Source: Rhodoluna limnophila (GTDB taxonomy: Bacteria; Actinomycetota; Actinomycetes; Actinomycetales; Microbacteriaceae). From it: DNA of 34,060 nt. Positions 9,801 to 17,753 of this stretch are shown here, piece by piece (the first letter of the stretch is position 1; every line of letters begins with the position of its first letter). The stretch spans positions 1-34,060 of the forward strand of contig CAMAXJ010000010.1 in assembly GCA_945862155.1 (NCBI GenBank), written 5' to 3'. The notes under the pieces are model-generated. The model saw only the letters and a list, made by a program, of their open reading frames with translations, made no database searches and was not told where the DNA came from. A program made the position numbers and the translations under genes.

Positions 9801-10034
9801 GTGGTATTTATCACTCTCGACGATGGAACTGGCTGCAGCGACGCTACTTTTTTTGATGAAGCCCAGGCTAGATCCAGTGCAGTGCTATTCAATACCAAAC
9901 TGATTTTGATCTCAGGCAAGACAAGGCGTACCGGAGTAAAAGGTGTTTCGATAATGGCCGAAAATGCCTGGGACTTAAATCAGCTCTGGCAAGAGTATCG
10001 CCAGAAAAACCAGCTAGTCGCGGTTGAAAATTGA
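6804..10034 (+). CDS. dnaE2: Error-prone DNA polymerase III alpha subunit (DnaE2/ImuC type)
   Basis: 1076 aa; PHP-like N-terminus, PDIDIDVESARRHD catalytic motif, MLKLDILGVRMQ, HISMHPCGVIL; next to SOS box and DUF6504. Confidence 0.9.
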   Translation: MSFTHLNVSSAYSFHFGTAKPEKLTQAAASFGQDALAITDMNGLYGAVKHIGSCLDKNISPIVGVRLEVQNRGIVTILAKGHNKGTGWAALCKIVSKAQSKSKKEIAITEKDLSELIATDGKPNCTILLGPDSDFGRAVIDSNATVSAKKLLAWQELIPVSECLSVEIVSHLTEPGTNYSTLQAKRMLQLAITLGVRAVITNAVRYLEPDDALTGDVLDAARHLEPLGIFTPQPNAQAWLKPESLMNKLAVEITQSQELAATLMKNTEELANSLRLDPVSDCDWSRPKTPEKSALGIEGNPFEVLWQKAHAGISWRYPNLSDNKLLPVRHRLHQELITINKLGFATYFLTVADVAQMIRDMRIRTAARGSGAGSLTNYLLGISGVDPIEHDLLFERFLSTERSSLPDIDIDVESARRHDIYRAIFKRYGGNRVTLLSMQSTYRGRGAVRDGGLALGFEEDQIDEIAKSIWRFSARNFRGMLGQKPELQKLAQQLEHDRRLNLLVDVTERLDRLPRHISMHPCGVILGNENLLSLTPVEPSGLGLPMSQFDKDDMDPMGMLKLDILGVRMQSSMAYAIREIERVSGEVIDLDSIARDDKETFRQIRTTNTLGVFQIESPGQRELTGKHQPTEFNDLTIQISLFRPGPMKGNMIAPYLDGRHGFVKPDLIHPDLAPILTSTQGVVIFHEQVLKILNVMTGCSLAKADELRRTLEKDRGFVEKFFRQNATKRGYSKAVVDRIWSVLEGFGSFGFCKAHGAAFALPTYQSAWLKTHYPTEFLAGLFTHDPGMYPKRLLLSEARRLGVKILPLDVNKSKDEYLVEKTIDGTGIRMALTDLHGISNSEITRIIKQAPFIDLADFYLRATPSRVTVKRLALVGALDELAGGSNDHTRGDVLERVRQLTALKTKPKLDQNQPMLDFEAKEQMPSGFAPISATGQIQAELDLLGMDITDHQLAKYQPMLDQMGVVRSNELVGLRSKTDVLIAGVRVATQSPPMRSGKRVVFITLDDGTGCSDATFFDEAQARSSAVLFNTKLILISGKTRRTGVKGVSIMAENAWDLNQLWQEYRQKNQLVAVEN

Positions 10035-10772
10035 CAGCAGTCGAAGAATCTCGACGTATAGCCAGATAAGAGTCACTGCAAGGCCGAAAGCTGCACGCCA
10101 CTCCATCTCAACTGGCCACTTGTCACGAGAACCAACCATGATGGTTTCAAAATCCAAGTTCAGAGTGAATGCAGCCAGACCAGCACCAACTAGCCCAGCA
10201 AGCCAACCGAATGCTGAGCCGTAAACGCCAGCTCCGCCAGAGATTAGGACAAAACCAATGTTGATTACTGCAAAGATCATGTATCCAACAATTGCGAAAG
10301 TCATGATCCTGGTAAATCTGGCATCGACCTTAATCCAGCCAAAGCGGTAGGCAGCGAACATCGCACCTGCGGTAGTCAAGGTAGCCAAAACAGCCGACTG
10401 AACAATTCCTGGGTACATTGCCTCAAACATTGAAGAGATTCCACCAAGGAATACTCCCTCAACAGCTGCGTAAGCCACGATTACCGCAGGCATAACCTTC
10501 TTTGAAAAAGTGATCCACAAAGCAAGACCTAGTCCAACCAGCATCGCTGGAAAAACCAGTCCCTGCAATGGAGTGAAGAACCAGGTTGCTGCGGCAGTTG
10601 CAAGCAACACAGTGAAGATGGCGATGACCTTGCCAGAAGTTCCCTCAACGGTCATTGGCTCAGACTTGGCAGCAATCTTGGCAAATTCTGCATCGACTAG
10701 TTCCTGAGGAACCTCGCGAGCAGCCTGAAGTCCGGTCTGCATTGAGCGATTGAATACTGGGTTATGGGACAC
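10014..10772 (-). CDS. Bax inhibitor-1/YccA family membrane protein
   Basis: 252 aa, about seven TM segments, LNLDFETI and C-terminal YVEILRLLSIF motifs; GTG start. Confidence 0.93.
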   Translation of the reverse strand: MSHNPVFNRSMQTGLQAAREVPQELVDAEFAKIAAKSEPMTVEGTSGKVIAIFTVLLATAAATWFFTPLQGLVFPAMLVGLGLALWITFSKKVMPAVIVAYAAVEGVFLGGISSMFEAMYPGIVQSAVLATLTTAGAMFAAYRFGWIKVDARFTRIMTFAIVGYMIFAVINIGFVLISGGAGVYGSAFGWLAGLVGAGLAAFTLNLDFETIMVGSRDKWPVEMEWRAAFGLAVTLIWLYVEILRLLSIFNRD

Positions 10773-10842
10773 GCTAATCTCCTTCTTTCATGGGGGTCAA
10801 CTAGTCAAATTCTAGGCTGGATTTCTTTAAGAATACTGAATG

Positions 10843-11463
10843 TTAGCTTCGAAGTTCAGACGCGATGAAACGTACGTGGTCACCGCTAATTTGGTGGCCT
10901 CCAGGGTGCATTAGCAGGCTCACCTCGGCTCCGAAGCCCTCAAACTGAGCAATCATCGCAATAGTTTTTGCCTCGGGCGAGTAGTGGTCTTGCTCGCCAT
11001 TGGCGATAAAAACTTGCTTGCCTTGAAGATCTGGTTCCTGGGCGAGTTCGGTGAGAACTTGCGTGGTGCCAAAAGCTACCAGGGTCTGCATAAGCTCTGG
11101 TCTCAATAGCAGCAGCGCCCCTCCGGCGTGAGAGCCGTTTGAAAAGCCAACCGTGACAACCGACTCCAGCGGGAAGTCATATCGCTCACTTGCCAATTCC
11201 AAAAAATCAGCGAGTTTTCCAACTTCTTGCAATAGAGATTCTCTCGATGGCGTGAAGTCAAGCTCATATTCAAAAAACCTTGTCATTCCCTGCTGCGATA
11301 CTGCTCCCCTGGGAGAAAGAATGTTTGCTTGCGGGTCTAATTCCCGTCCAAGCGAGAGAAGGTCATGTTCATCTGCTCCAGAGCCATGCAGTAAAAGCAA
11401 TGTTCTGAATGCGCCTGGCTGGGGAAGCCAGACATGTGGCCGAGAGAGTTTCTTTTTTTCCAA
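10843..11463 (-). CDS. Alpha/beta hydrolase (phospholipase/carboxylesterase family)
   Basis: LLLHGSGADEHDLLSLGREL, nucleophile GFSNGSHAGGALLL, C-terminal D/H (NGEQDHYSP, MHPGGHQI). Confidence 0.9.
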   Translation of the reverse strand: MEKKKLSRPHVWLPQPGAFRTLLLLHGSGADEHDLLSLGRELDPQANILSPRGAVSQQGMTRFFEYELDFTPSRESLLQEVGKLADFLELASERYDFPLESVVTVGFSNGSHAGGALLLLRPELMQTLVAFGTTQVLTELAQEPDLQGKQVFIANGEQDHYSPEAKTIAMIAQFEGFGAEVSLLMHPGGHQISGDHVRFIASELRS

Positions 11464-11524
11464 GGTAGGTCTCCAATACTTTCCAGTCTAGATTTGAATG
11501 ACTGCGACCAAGGCTTAAAAGAAA

Positions 11525-11544
11525 AATAGCCCCTGAGGGCTATT
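11525..11544 (-). terminator. Rho-independent terminator downstream of tRNA-Ala
   Basis: AATAGCCC-CTGA-GGGCTATT followed on the minus strand by TTTCTTTT. Confidence 0.8.
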
Positions 11545-11553
11545 AGTCTTTTG

Positions 11554-11626
11554 TGGACCTGAGGGGATTTGAACCCCTGACCCCCTGCATGCCATGCAGG
11601 TGCGCTACCAGCTGCGCCACAGGCCC
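11554..11626 (-). tRNA. tRNA-Ala (anticodon GGC)
   Basis: Reverse complement GGGCCTGTGGCGCAGCTGGTAGCGCACCTGCATGGCATGCAGGGGGTCAGGGGTTCAAATCCCCTCAGGTCCA; cloverleaf with GGC anticodon and G3:U70; CCA not encoded. Confidence 0.96.
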
Positions 11627-11649
11627 ATCTTTTTTAGAACTTGGTTAGT

Positions 11650-12030
11650 TTAGCTCAAACTGCTCTCGGCCGAAACAACGTCAAGAGACACCACCGGACA
11701 GTCGCTCCAGATGCGCTCTAGGGAGTAATACATCCGCTCCTCTTCGTGCATAACGTGGCAAATAACGTAACCGAAATCCAACAGAATCCAACGACCCGAG
11801 GTCTTGCCTTCTCGACGCAAAAGCTTGACACCATTTTCGAGAAGCTTTTCCTCGATGCCGTCCGAAATGGCCATTACCTGTCGCTCGTTACGCCCTGATG
11901 CAATGAGGAAAATGTCAGTTAAAGGCATCGGGTTTGTGACATCTAATGCGACTAGGTTTTCAGCTACTTTGTCAGATGCAGCCTGGGCTGCAATTTGAAC
12001 AATTCTGAGTGCTTCTTTACTGGCGGTCAC
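11650..12030 (-). CDS. rsfS: Ribosome silencing factor RsfS/YbeB
   Basis: 126 aa; LVALDVTNPMPLTDIFLIASGRNERQVMAISDGIEEKL, WILLDFGYVICHVMHEEERMYYSLERIW. Confidence 0.95.
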   Translation of the reverse strand: MTASKEALRIVQIAAQAASDKVAENLVALDVTNPMPLTDIFLIASGRNERQVMAISDGIEEKLLENGVKLLRREGKTSGRWILLDFGYVICHVMHEEERMYYSLERIWSDCPVVSLDVVSAESSLS

Positions 12031-12040
12031 AAATCCCTAT

Positions 12041-12619
12041 CTATTGGAAGATTCCAAGCATAAAGCCTGCAACAATCAATGCCCCAATCGTGATCATCAA
12101 CGCGGCAGTAGACATAACGGCATAGACCTGACCTTGGCCCTTTCGGGTCACTAATGTTAGCTCAACCGTTCGGGCTCGATTCTTCGCAATTCCTGCCGCT
12201 CGAATTGGTGCCACCGACGAGACAAATGAGTTCAGGCTATCTTCAACAACCGCTTCGTCAGCTTGTTGACTTTGATTGATTACTGCGATACTGCCTGTGG
12301 TTGGATCGATTTGAGGAACTTCAATCGACCCGGTGGTCATCACAGCGCCAGTGCCACTTATGACAATTGGGCTATTTTCTAAATCCGGAACTGTGTTGAT
12401 AATTACCGAAGCCGTCACTGGCTCAGCTCCCAAGTTGCTGGTCGAGTCAAAATTGGCACTTTTGACTGGTTCCAAAAAAATATCAGGTTGTTTGATTGTT
12501 GGGGTTCGAGCAGTCATTGCAGGTTCCGCGAAACTCCCGGGATTCGAAATAGGTAAGGAGCCTTTCTTTTCCGCTTCTCTTCGTTCTTTTCTTGACTGGT
12601 ACATGGTTGAGTCGCTCAT
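12041..12619 (-). CDS. Unknown protein: long low-complexity N-terminal region plus one C-terminal TM segment
   Basis: Re-called start [19 protein letters not shown] at 12619 (ATGA overlap with the nadD stop) rather than the track start at 12718; C-terminal [21 protein letters not shown]. Confidence 0.75.
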   Translation of the reverse strand: MSDSTMYQSRKERREAEKKGSLPISNPGSFAEPAMTARTPTIKQPDIFLEPVKSANFDSTSNLGAEPVTASVIINTVPDLENSPIVISGTGAVMTTGSIEVPQIDPTTGSIAVINQSQQADEAVVEDSLNSFVSSVAPIRAAGIAKNRARTVELTLVTRKGQGQVYAVMSTAALMITIGALIVAGFMLGIFQ

Positions 12620-13203
12620 AAAACCGCCCGATACAAGCCGTGCTTTCCGATGTACTGAACAACACCGTCTGGCACTAAGTACCAAATTGGATCCCCGTTG
12701 GCAACGCGGTTGCGGCAATCAGTTGAGCTGATTGAAAGTGCAGGTACTTCAACGCTAGTTACAGCCCCCGCAGGGACCTCAGGTATTTCCAAAGTGTGGC
12801 CAGGTCTACTCACTGCGACGAAGTTAGCCAAGTCCCAAAGCTTGGCTGCGTCGTGCCAGGAAAGAATTTGAGCGATGGCATCACTACCGGTTATGAAAAA
12901 CAACTCCGCGTCAGGGTACTGAGTCTTTAGATCCCTAAGTGTGTCGACGGTGTAGGTTGGCTTGTCTCTGTCGATGTCGACTCTAGAAACCATAAATCTT
13001 GGATTTGCCGCAGTTGCAATAACCGTCATCAAATAGCGATGCTCCCCTCCAGTGACTTCTTCTTTTTGTGAAGGAGCCCCGGTTGGAACGAAAACTACCT
13101 GATCGAGATTAAGTGCGGCTGCGACTTCACTGGCGGCAACTAAGTGGCCGTTGTGAATAGGGTCGAAGGTTCCACCCATCACGCCCAGTCGGAATTTTGC
13201 CAT
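12616..13203 (-). CDS. nadD: Nicotinate-nucleotide adenylyltransferase
   Basis: [50 protein letters not shown]. Confidence 0.96.
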   Translation of the reverse strand: MAKFRLGVMGGTFDPIHNGHLVAASEVAAALNLDQVVFVPTGAPSQKEEVTGGEHRYLMTVIATAANPRFMVSRVDIDRDKPTYTVDTLRDLKTQYPDAELFFITGSDAIAQILSWHDAAKLWDLANFVAVSRPGHTLEIPEVPAGAVTSVEVPALSISSTDCRNRVANGDPIWYLVPDGVVQYIGKHGLYRAVL

Positions 13204-13221
13204 GCTAGAAGCTTTAAGGGC

Positions 13222-13407
13222 CTAGTGACCTTGAGAGCGGGAGTTTTTGTGATCGTGGCGGTTGGCTACATCGCGGTAAGAGTAAGTGATGAATGCCAAA
13301 AGGATGAATATCGACATTGCAATTACTCCATACATCAAAGGCGGGATAGGCAGCTCGCTGTGCTGGATGAATGGTCCTTCACTACCCTCAGTAAGCAATG
13401 TCAACAA
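13222..13407 (-). CDS. Small single-TM protein, unknown function
   Basis: 61 aa; ELPIPPLMYGVIAMSIFILLAFITYSYRDVANRHDHK; between proA and nadD, same strand. Confidence 0.75.
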   Translation of the reverse strand: MLTLLTEGSEGPFIQHSELPIPPLMYGVIAMSIFILLAFITYSYRDVANRHDHKNSRSQGH

Positions 13408-13443
13408 TTAGTTCTCCTTGGGATCTCGTGTTTCCAGAATAAC

Positions 13444-14694
13444 CTAGATGCGGGTTTGACCCGAGCCGCGAACTAGCCATTTCGTTGAAGTTAGTTCGCT
13501 AAGCCCCATCGGGCCCCTCGCGTGAAGCTTTTGAGTGGAAATACCCACCTCTGCCCCGAAACCGAATTGACCGCCATCGGTAAAGCGGGTTGCGGCATTG
13601 ACCATCACCACGGCTGAGTCCACCTCGGCGAGGAATCGCTCAGCATGGGCTGAGCTATCGGTGATAATTACCTCAGTGTGGTAGGTTGAATATTTGGCAA
13701 TGTGCTCAAGGGCCTGATCTAATCCAGCAACTACCTTGACTGCCAAATCTAAGCTGTAGTACTCGGCGCTCCAGTCTTGTTCCGTTGCTGCAACAGCGGC
13801 AGGGAATATTGCGCAAGTTTCCTTATCGCCATGGATTGTGACCCCGGAATCGGCAAGCCTTTTTAGAACCTTCGGCAAAATTGTCTTCGATACTGCTTCA
13901 TGAACCAAAAGTGTTTCTAATGCGTTGCAGGTAGAAGGTCTTTGCACCTTGGAGTTATGAACAATCTCGACTGACCAATCAGGATTAGCCGAGTCGTCGA
14001 TATAGACATGAGTCACACCGTCGCCAGTTTCAATAACTGGAACTTTTGAATCTTCCACTACGGCTTTGATCAAACCGGCGCTGCCGCGGGGAATCAAAAC
14101 GTCAATCAAACCTCGAGCAGCTATCATGGCACTGGCACCTTCACGACCGAAATCATCGACTGTCTGTACTAAGTCGCTGCTCAGTCCTGCCTTGACCAAC
14201 CCTTGCTGCAGAATCTTGACTAAGGCAATGTTTGTGTTCTCAGCGGCAGTTCCCCCACGAAGCACAACAGCATTGCCTGCTTTGAGCGCCAGGGCCGAGA
14301 TGTCCACTGTCACATTTGGACGAGCTTCATAAATTGCACCAACAACTCCAAACGGAACCCGAGTCTCAGACAGCTTGAGCCCATTAGGAAGAGTCATTCC
14401 CCTAATCGCTTCCCCAATTGGATCTGGCAAAGAGACGATTTCATGCATGGACTTGGCAAGCCCAGCGATTCTTTCCGTGTTCAGCATTAGTCGATCCTGC
14501 AAGCCGGCCGATAGCCCGTCAGTCTTAGCTCTTTCGAGATCTTTCAGGTTGGCCGCAACAATATCTTTCTCGAATGCGACAAGTAGTTTGGCGATCTGCT
14601 CGAGAGCATCGTTTTTTTGAATGGTCGAGGCAATAGCTAATGAACCGCTAGCTTTTTTTGCCAGCTTGATTTTCTCGAGGGCAGACATAATCAC
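13444..14694 (-). CDS. proA: Gamma-glutamyl phosphate reductase
   Basis: 416 aa; PFGVVGAIYEARPNVTVDISALALKAGNAVVLRGG, VQRPSTCNALETLLVH, FGFGAEVGISTQKLHARGPMGL. Confidence 0.98.
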   Translation of the reverse strand: MIMSALEKIKLAKKASGSLAIASTIQKNDALEQIAKLLVAFEKDIVAANLKDLERAKTDGLSAGLQDRLMLNTERIAGLAKSMHEIVSLPDPIGEAIRGMTLPNGLKLSETRVPFGVVGAIYEARPNVTVDISALALKAGNAVVLRGGTAAENTNIALVKILQQGLVKAGLSSDLVQTVDDFGREGASAMIAARGLIDVLIPRGSAGLIKAVVEDSKVPVIETGDGVTHVYIDDSANPDWSVEIVHNSKVQRPSTCNALETLLVHEAVSKTILPKVLKRLADSGVTIHGDKETCAIFPAAVAATEQDWSAEYYSLDLAVKVVAGLDQALEHIAKYSTYHTEVIITDSSAHAERFLAEVDSAVVMVNAATRFTDGGQFGFGAEVGISTQKLHARGPMGLSELTSTKWLVRGSGQTRI

Positions 14695-14697
14695 AGC

Positions 14698-15495
14698 CTA
14701 CTTACGGGCAATCTTGATAGCAGGATTAGGTTCGAAGAAAGTGCCTAGTGACTCGCCGGTAAGGGTCCTGGCGACGTTGTCGGCGTTGGTAATTACAACT
14801 CCGATGCCAGCTTCTGTGCAGCTGAGGGCGGCCGCAACTTTTGTGATAGCGCCGCCGGTTCCAACTCCCGTGTTTGTGCCTGCTATCTCTAGATTTCCAA
14901 GGTCGGTTCCAAACGGTACTCGTGGAATTAACTTGGCTTCGGGATTAGTTGGTGGCATGTCATACAAGCCATCCACATCGCTAAGCAGTACCAGCGCATC
15001 GGCTTGAATTAGAAGCGCAACCATTGCTGCAAGCCTGTCGTTATCACCAAAACGGATTTCCGTTGTTGCGACAGTGTCATTTTCGTTAACAATTGGCAGA
15101 GCACGGAGTTGGAATAGTCTTTCTAAAGCCTTTTTAGCGTTGTCTCTGCTTTCCGTTTTTTCAATATCGGTTAGGGTCAGCAGCACTTGTCCAGCGATGA
15201 TGCCGTGACGCTCGAGACTCTTTTGGTACCGAGTCAGCAATCGAAACTGTCCGACGGCAGCAAGCGCTTGATAAGTCTCCAGATCTGTCGGTTTTTCGTC
15301 AAAGTCAAACAGTGGCATCCCTGTAGCGATAGCTCCAGATGAAACAAGAACGACTTCTGCTCCGCGGCTCATAACAGCCGCTAGAGCGTCAACTAGCTGG
15401 TCAATTTTGCCTTCGTTTTCTCCGGTAACAGAATTCGAGCCAATCTTGACGACAATTCGACTGGCAGAAACTAGCCACTGACCGTGATCTGACAC
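14698..15495 (-). CDS. proB: Glutamate 5-kinase, short form (no PUA domain)
   Basis: 265 aa; VVKIGSNSVTG, VLVSSGAIATGM, PIVNENDTVATTEIRFGDNDRLAAMVA, GVGTGGAITKVAAA. Confidence 0.96.
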   Translation of the reverse strand: MSDHGQWLVSASRIVVKIGSNSVTGENEGKIDQLVDALAAVMSRGAEVVLVSSGAIATGMPLFDFDEKPTDLETYQALAAVGQFRLLTRYQKSLERHGIIAGQVLLTLTDIEKTESRDNAKKALERLFQLRALPIVNENDTVATTEIRFGDNDRLAAMVALLIQADALVLLSDVDGLYDMPPTNPEAKLIPRVPFGTDLGNLEIAGTNTGVGTGGAITKVAAALSCTEAGIGVVITNADNVARTLTGESLGTFFEPNPAIKIARK

Positions 15496-17019
15496 TTACT
15501 TGCTCTCCTCAAGATCATCAGGGGTTGACCATGCGCCAGATTTTCTCTCCGCTTCCATCTTGTCTCGAAGTGCAGATCGAGCATCCATCATTTCAAGGTA
15601 GCGCTTGCGACGTTCAACGTTGGTGCGCCTTTCATTCAAAGGGCCAAAGCGAGGGTCGGTTCCGCGAGGGCTAACCAAAAGCTCAGCTGTTGAGGCGATT
15701 GTTGGCTCCCAGTCAAAGATGACTCCGTCTCCAGGGCCAATCACCACAGTGGAACCGTTGGATGCTCCGGCTTTGAACAGAGCGTCTTCAATACCAACTT
15801 TGGCTAAGCGATCTGCCAGGTAGCCAACGGCTTCTTCATTTCCAAAATCAGTTTGTGCAACCCAACGCTCGGGCTTTGCTCCCAGAATTCTAAAGAACTC
15901 CTCGACACCGCTGAACTCACGAACAATCTTGAAGCTGTTGTCTTCTCTCTTGGTCTGCATTAGCTGAATCTTTGGGCGAGCTGGAATTTTGGCTTTTTCG
16001 AAACGATCTGAATCAACCAGTTTTGCCATTGCGAACTTCAGTTCTTTTAGACCAGTGTGTGAAGCAGCCGAAACCTCAAAGACTTGGTATCCGCGGGCCT
16101 CGAGCTCAGGACGGATGAACTCTGCAAGTTCTTTACCGTCTGGAATGTCAATTTTGTTTAGAGCAATCAGAGCCGGACGCTGGGTCAACGGGGTCTGGCC
16201 TTCCGGTACCTGGTAAGCATCTAGTTCTTTCAGGACTTTGTCCAGATCCGATACTGGATCACGGTTTGGTTCTAAAGTCGCGCAGTCAATAACGTGCAAC
16301 AAAGCTGAGCAACGTTCAACGTGTCGAAGAAACTCAAGACCAAGACCTTTACCTTCGCTGGCTCCTTCAATCAGCCCTGGGACATCAGCAATGGTAAATC
16401 TTGTTTCACCGGCTTGAACAACTCCAAGGTTTGGATGCAACGTGGTGAATGGATAGTCAGCAATTTTTGGCCTGGCTGCTGAAACTGCAGCAATCAAAGA
16501 TGACTTGCCAGCGGATGGATAGCCAACGAGTGCTATGTCAGCAACAGTTTTTAGCTCAAGGATTACGTCTCCCGACCAACCAGGAACTCCAAGCAGTGCA
16601 AAACCAGGTGCCTTGCGTTTGGTGCTGGAAAGTGCCGCGTTTCCTAATCCACCGATTCCACCTTCGGCAACTACAAGTTCCATGCCGGCTTCATCAAGGT
16701 CGGCAATTACTTCACCATTTGATCTCTTGACGATTGTTCCAATTGGCACAGCTAGCTTTAGGTCTTCGCCGTGAGCTCCGTTTCTAAAATCTCCGGCTCC
16801 AGCGGCACCGTCGCCTGCGGCGCGATGTGGGTGAAAGTGGTAATCCAAGAGTGTGGTGGTGTTTGGGTCTGCGAACAGTGCAATACTTCCCCCGCCTCCA
16901 CCGTCGGCACCGTCAGGACCACCTAGTGGTTTAAACTTTTCGCGCTTTACGGACACGCACCCCTTGCCACCATCTCCAGCGCGCAGGTGAAGGATCACTT
17001 GGTCAACGAATGAGACCAT
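15496..17019 (-). CDS. obgE: GTPase Obg/CgtA
   Basis: 507 aa; glycine-rich Obg fold, GYPSAGKSSLIAAVSAARPKIADYPFTTLHPNLGVV, OCT domain. Confidence 0.98.
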   Translation of the reverse strand: MVSFVDQVILHLRAGDGGKGCVSVKREKFKPLGGPDGADGGGGGSIALFADPNTTTLLDYHFHPHRAAGDGAAGAGDFRNGAHGEDLKLAVPIGTIVKRSNGEVIADLDEAGMELVVAEGGIGGLGNAALSSTKRKAPGFALLGVPGWSGDVILELKTVADIALVGYPSAGKSSLIAAVSAARPKIADYPFTTLHPNLGVVQAGETRFTIADVPGLIEGASEGKGLGLEFLRHVERCSALLHVIDCATLEPNRDPVSDLDKVLKELDAYQVPEGQTPLTQRPALIALNKIDIPDGKELAEFIRPELEARGYQVFEVSAASHTGLKELKFAMAKLVDSDRFEKAKIPARPKIQLMQTKREDNSFKIVREFSGVEEFFRILGAKPERWVAQTDFGNEEAVGYLADRLAKVGIEDALFKAGASNGSTVVIGPGDGVIFDWEPTIASTAELLVSPRGTDPRFGPLNERRTNVERRKRYLEMMDARSALRDKMEAERKSGAWSTPDDLEESK

Positions 17020-17040
17020 GATCTTCCTCCTTCACAAATA

Positions 17041-17071
17041 ACTAAAGGCGAGCCGCTGGCTCGCCTTTAGT
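17041..17071. terminator. Strong intercistronic hairpin between rpmA and obgE
   Basis: ACTAAAGGCGAGCC-GCT-GGCTCGCCTTTAGT, perfect 14-bp stem; no long T run, so terminator/attenuator or processing site. Confidence 0.7.
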
Positions 17072-17093
17072 AGAAACTTTTGCCGATCTTGAC

Positions 17094-17348
17094 TTATGCA
17101 GCCTCGACGATGTTTACTACTCGGCGGCCGCCCTTGGTTCCGAATTCAACGGCACCGGCAGCTAGAGCAAACAGAGTGTCATCCTTGCCCTTGCCAACGT
17201 TCTTTCCCGGGTGGAAGTGAGTTCCGCGCTGGCGAACGATGATTTCTCCTGCGTTAACTTCCTGGCCTGCGTAACGCTTTACGCCAAGACGCTGAGCGTT
17301 GGAATCGCGACCGTTTCTGGTGGAGCTAACGCCCTTTTTGGATGCCAT
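17094..17348 (-). CDS. rpmA: 50S ribosomal protein L27
   Basis: 84 aa; [57 protein letters not shown]. Confidence 0.98.
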   Translation of the reverse strand: MASKKGVSSTRNGRDSNAQRLGVKRYAGQEVNAGEIIVRQRGTHFHPGKNVGKGKDDTLFALAAGAVEFGTKGGRRVVNIVEAA

Positions 17349-17361
17349 TTGTTCTAACCCT

Positions 17362-17670
17362 TTACTTGATCTCTAGTACTTTGACGCGAGTAAGTTCTGA
17401 ACGGTGACCTTGTCGCTTCTTATAACCGGTCTTGTTCTTGTACTTCTGAATGATGATCTTCGGTCCGCGAAGGTCATTTAGAACCTCGGCAGTAACTTTT
17501 ACAGCAGCAAGAGCGCTGGCGTCTGTGGTGACCTTGTCGCCGTCCACTAGCAATAGAGCAGGAAGCTGAATCTTGCCATTGGCATCGGCCTTGATGCGGT
17601 CAAGGGTAACGATGGTGCCTACTGACACCTTCTCTTGACGGCCGCCTGCGCGAACTACTGCGAAAACCAC
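17362..17670 (-). CDS. rplU: 50S ribosomal protein L21
   Basis: 102 aa; [41 protein letters not shown]. Confidence 0.98.
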   Translation of the reverse strand: MVFAVVRAGGRQEKVSVGTIVTLDRIKADANGKIQLPALLLVDGDKVTTDASALAAVKVTAEVLNDLRGPKIIIQKYKNKTGYKKRQGHRSELTRVKVLEIK

Positions 17671-17723
17671 TTGATTTACCTTTTTCTAAGTTTGGGAAGT
17701 CACCACCTGGGCAACAGCTCCCT

Positions 17724-17753
17724 AGTCTAATGGGGCCTAGGCTACTGGGTCAA
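17724..17753 (-). promoter_or_regulatory. Candidate sigma70-type promoter for rplU-rpmA-obgE
   Basis: Minus strand TTGACC-N18-TAGACT (or N17-TTAGAC); -35 element lies over the last codons of rne. Confidence 0.45.

Noticed and set aside
12620-12718. N-terminal extension of the 225-aa ORF-track model
   Set aside because: It would overlap about 100 bp of nadD; MSDSTMYQ at 12619 gives a clean ATGA junction.
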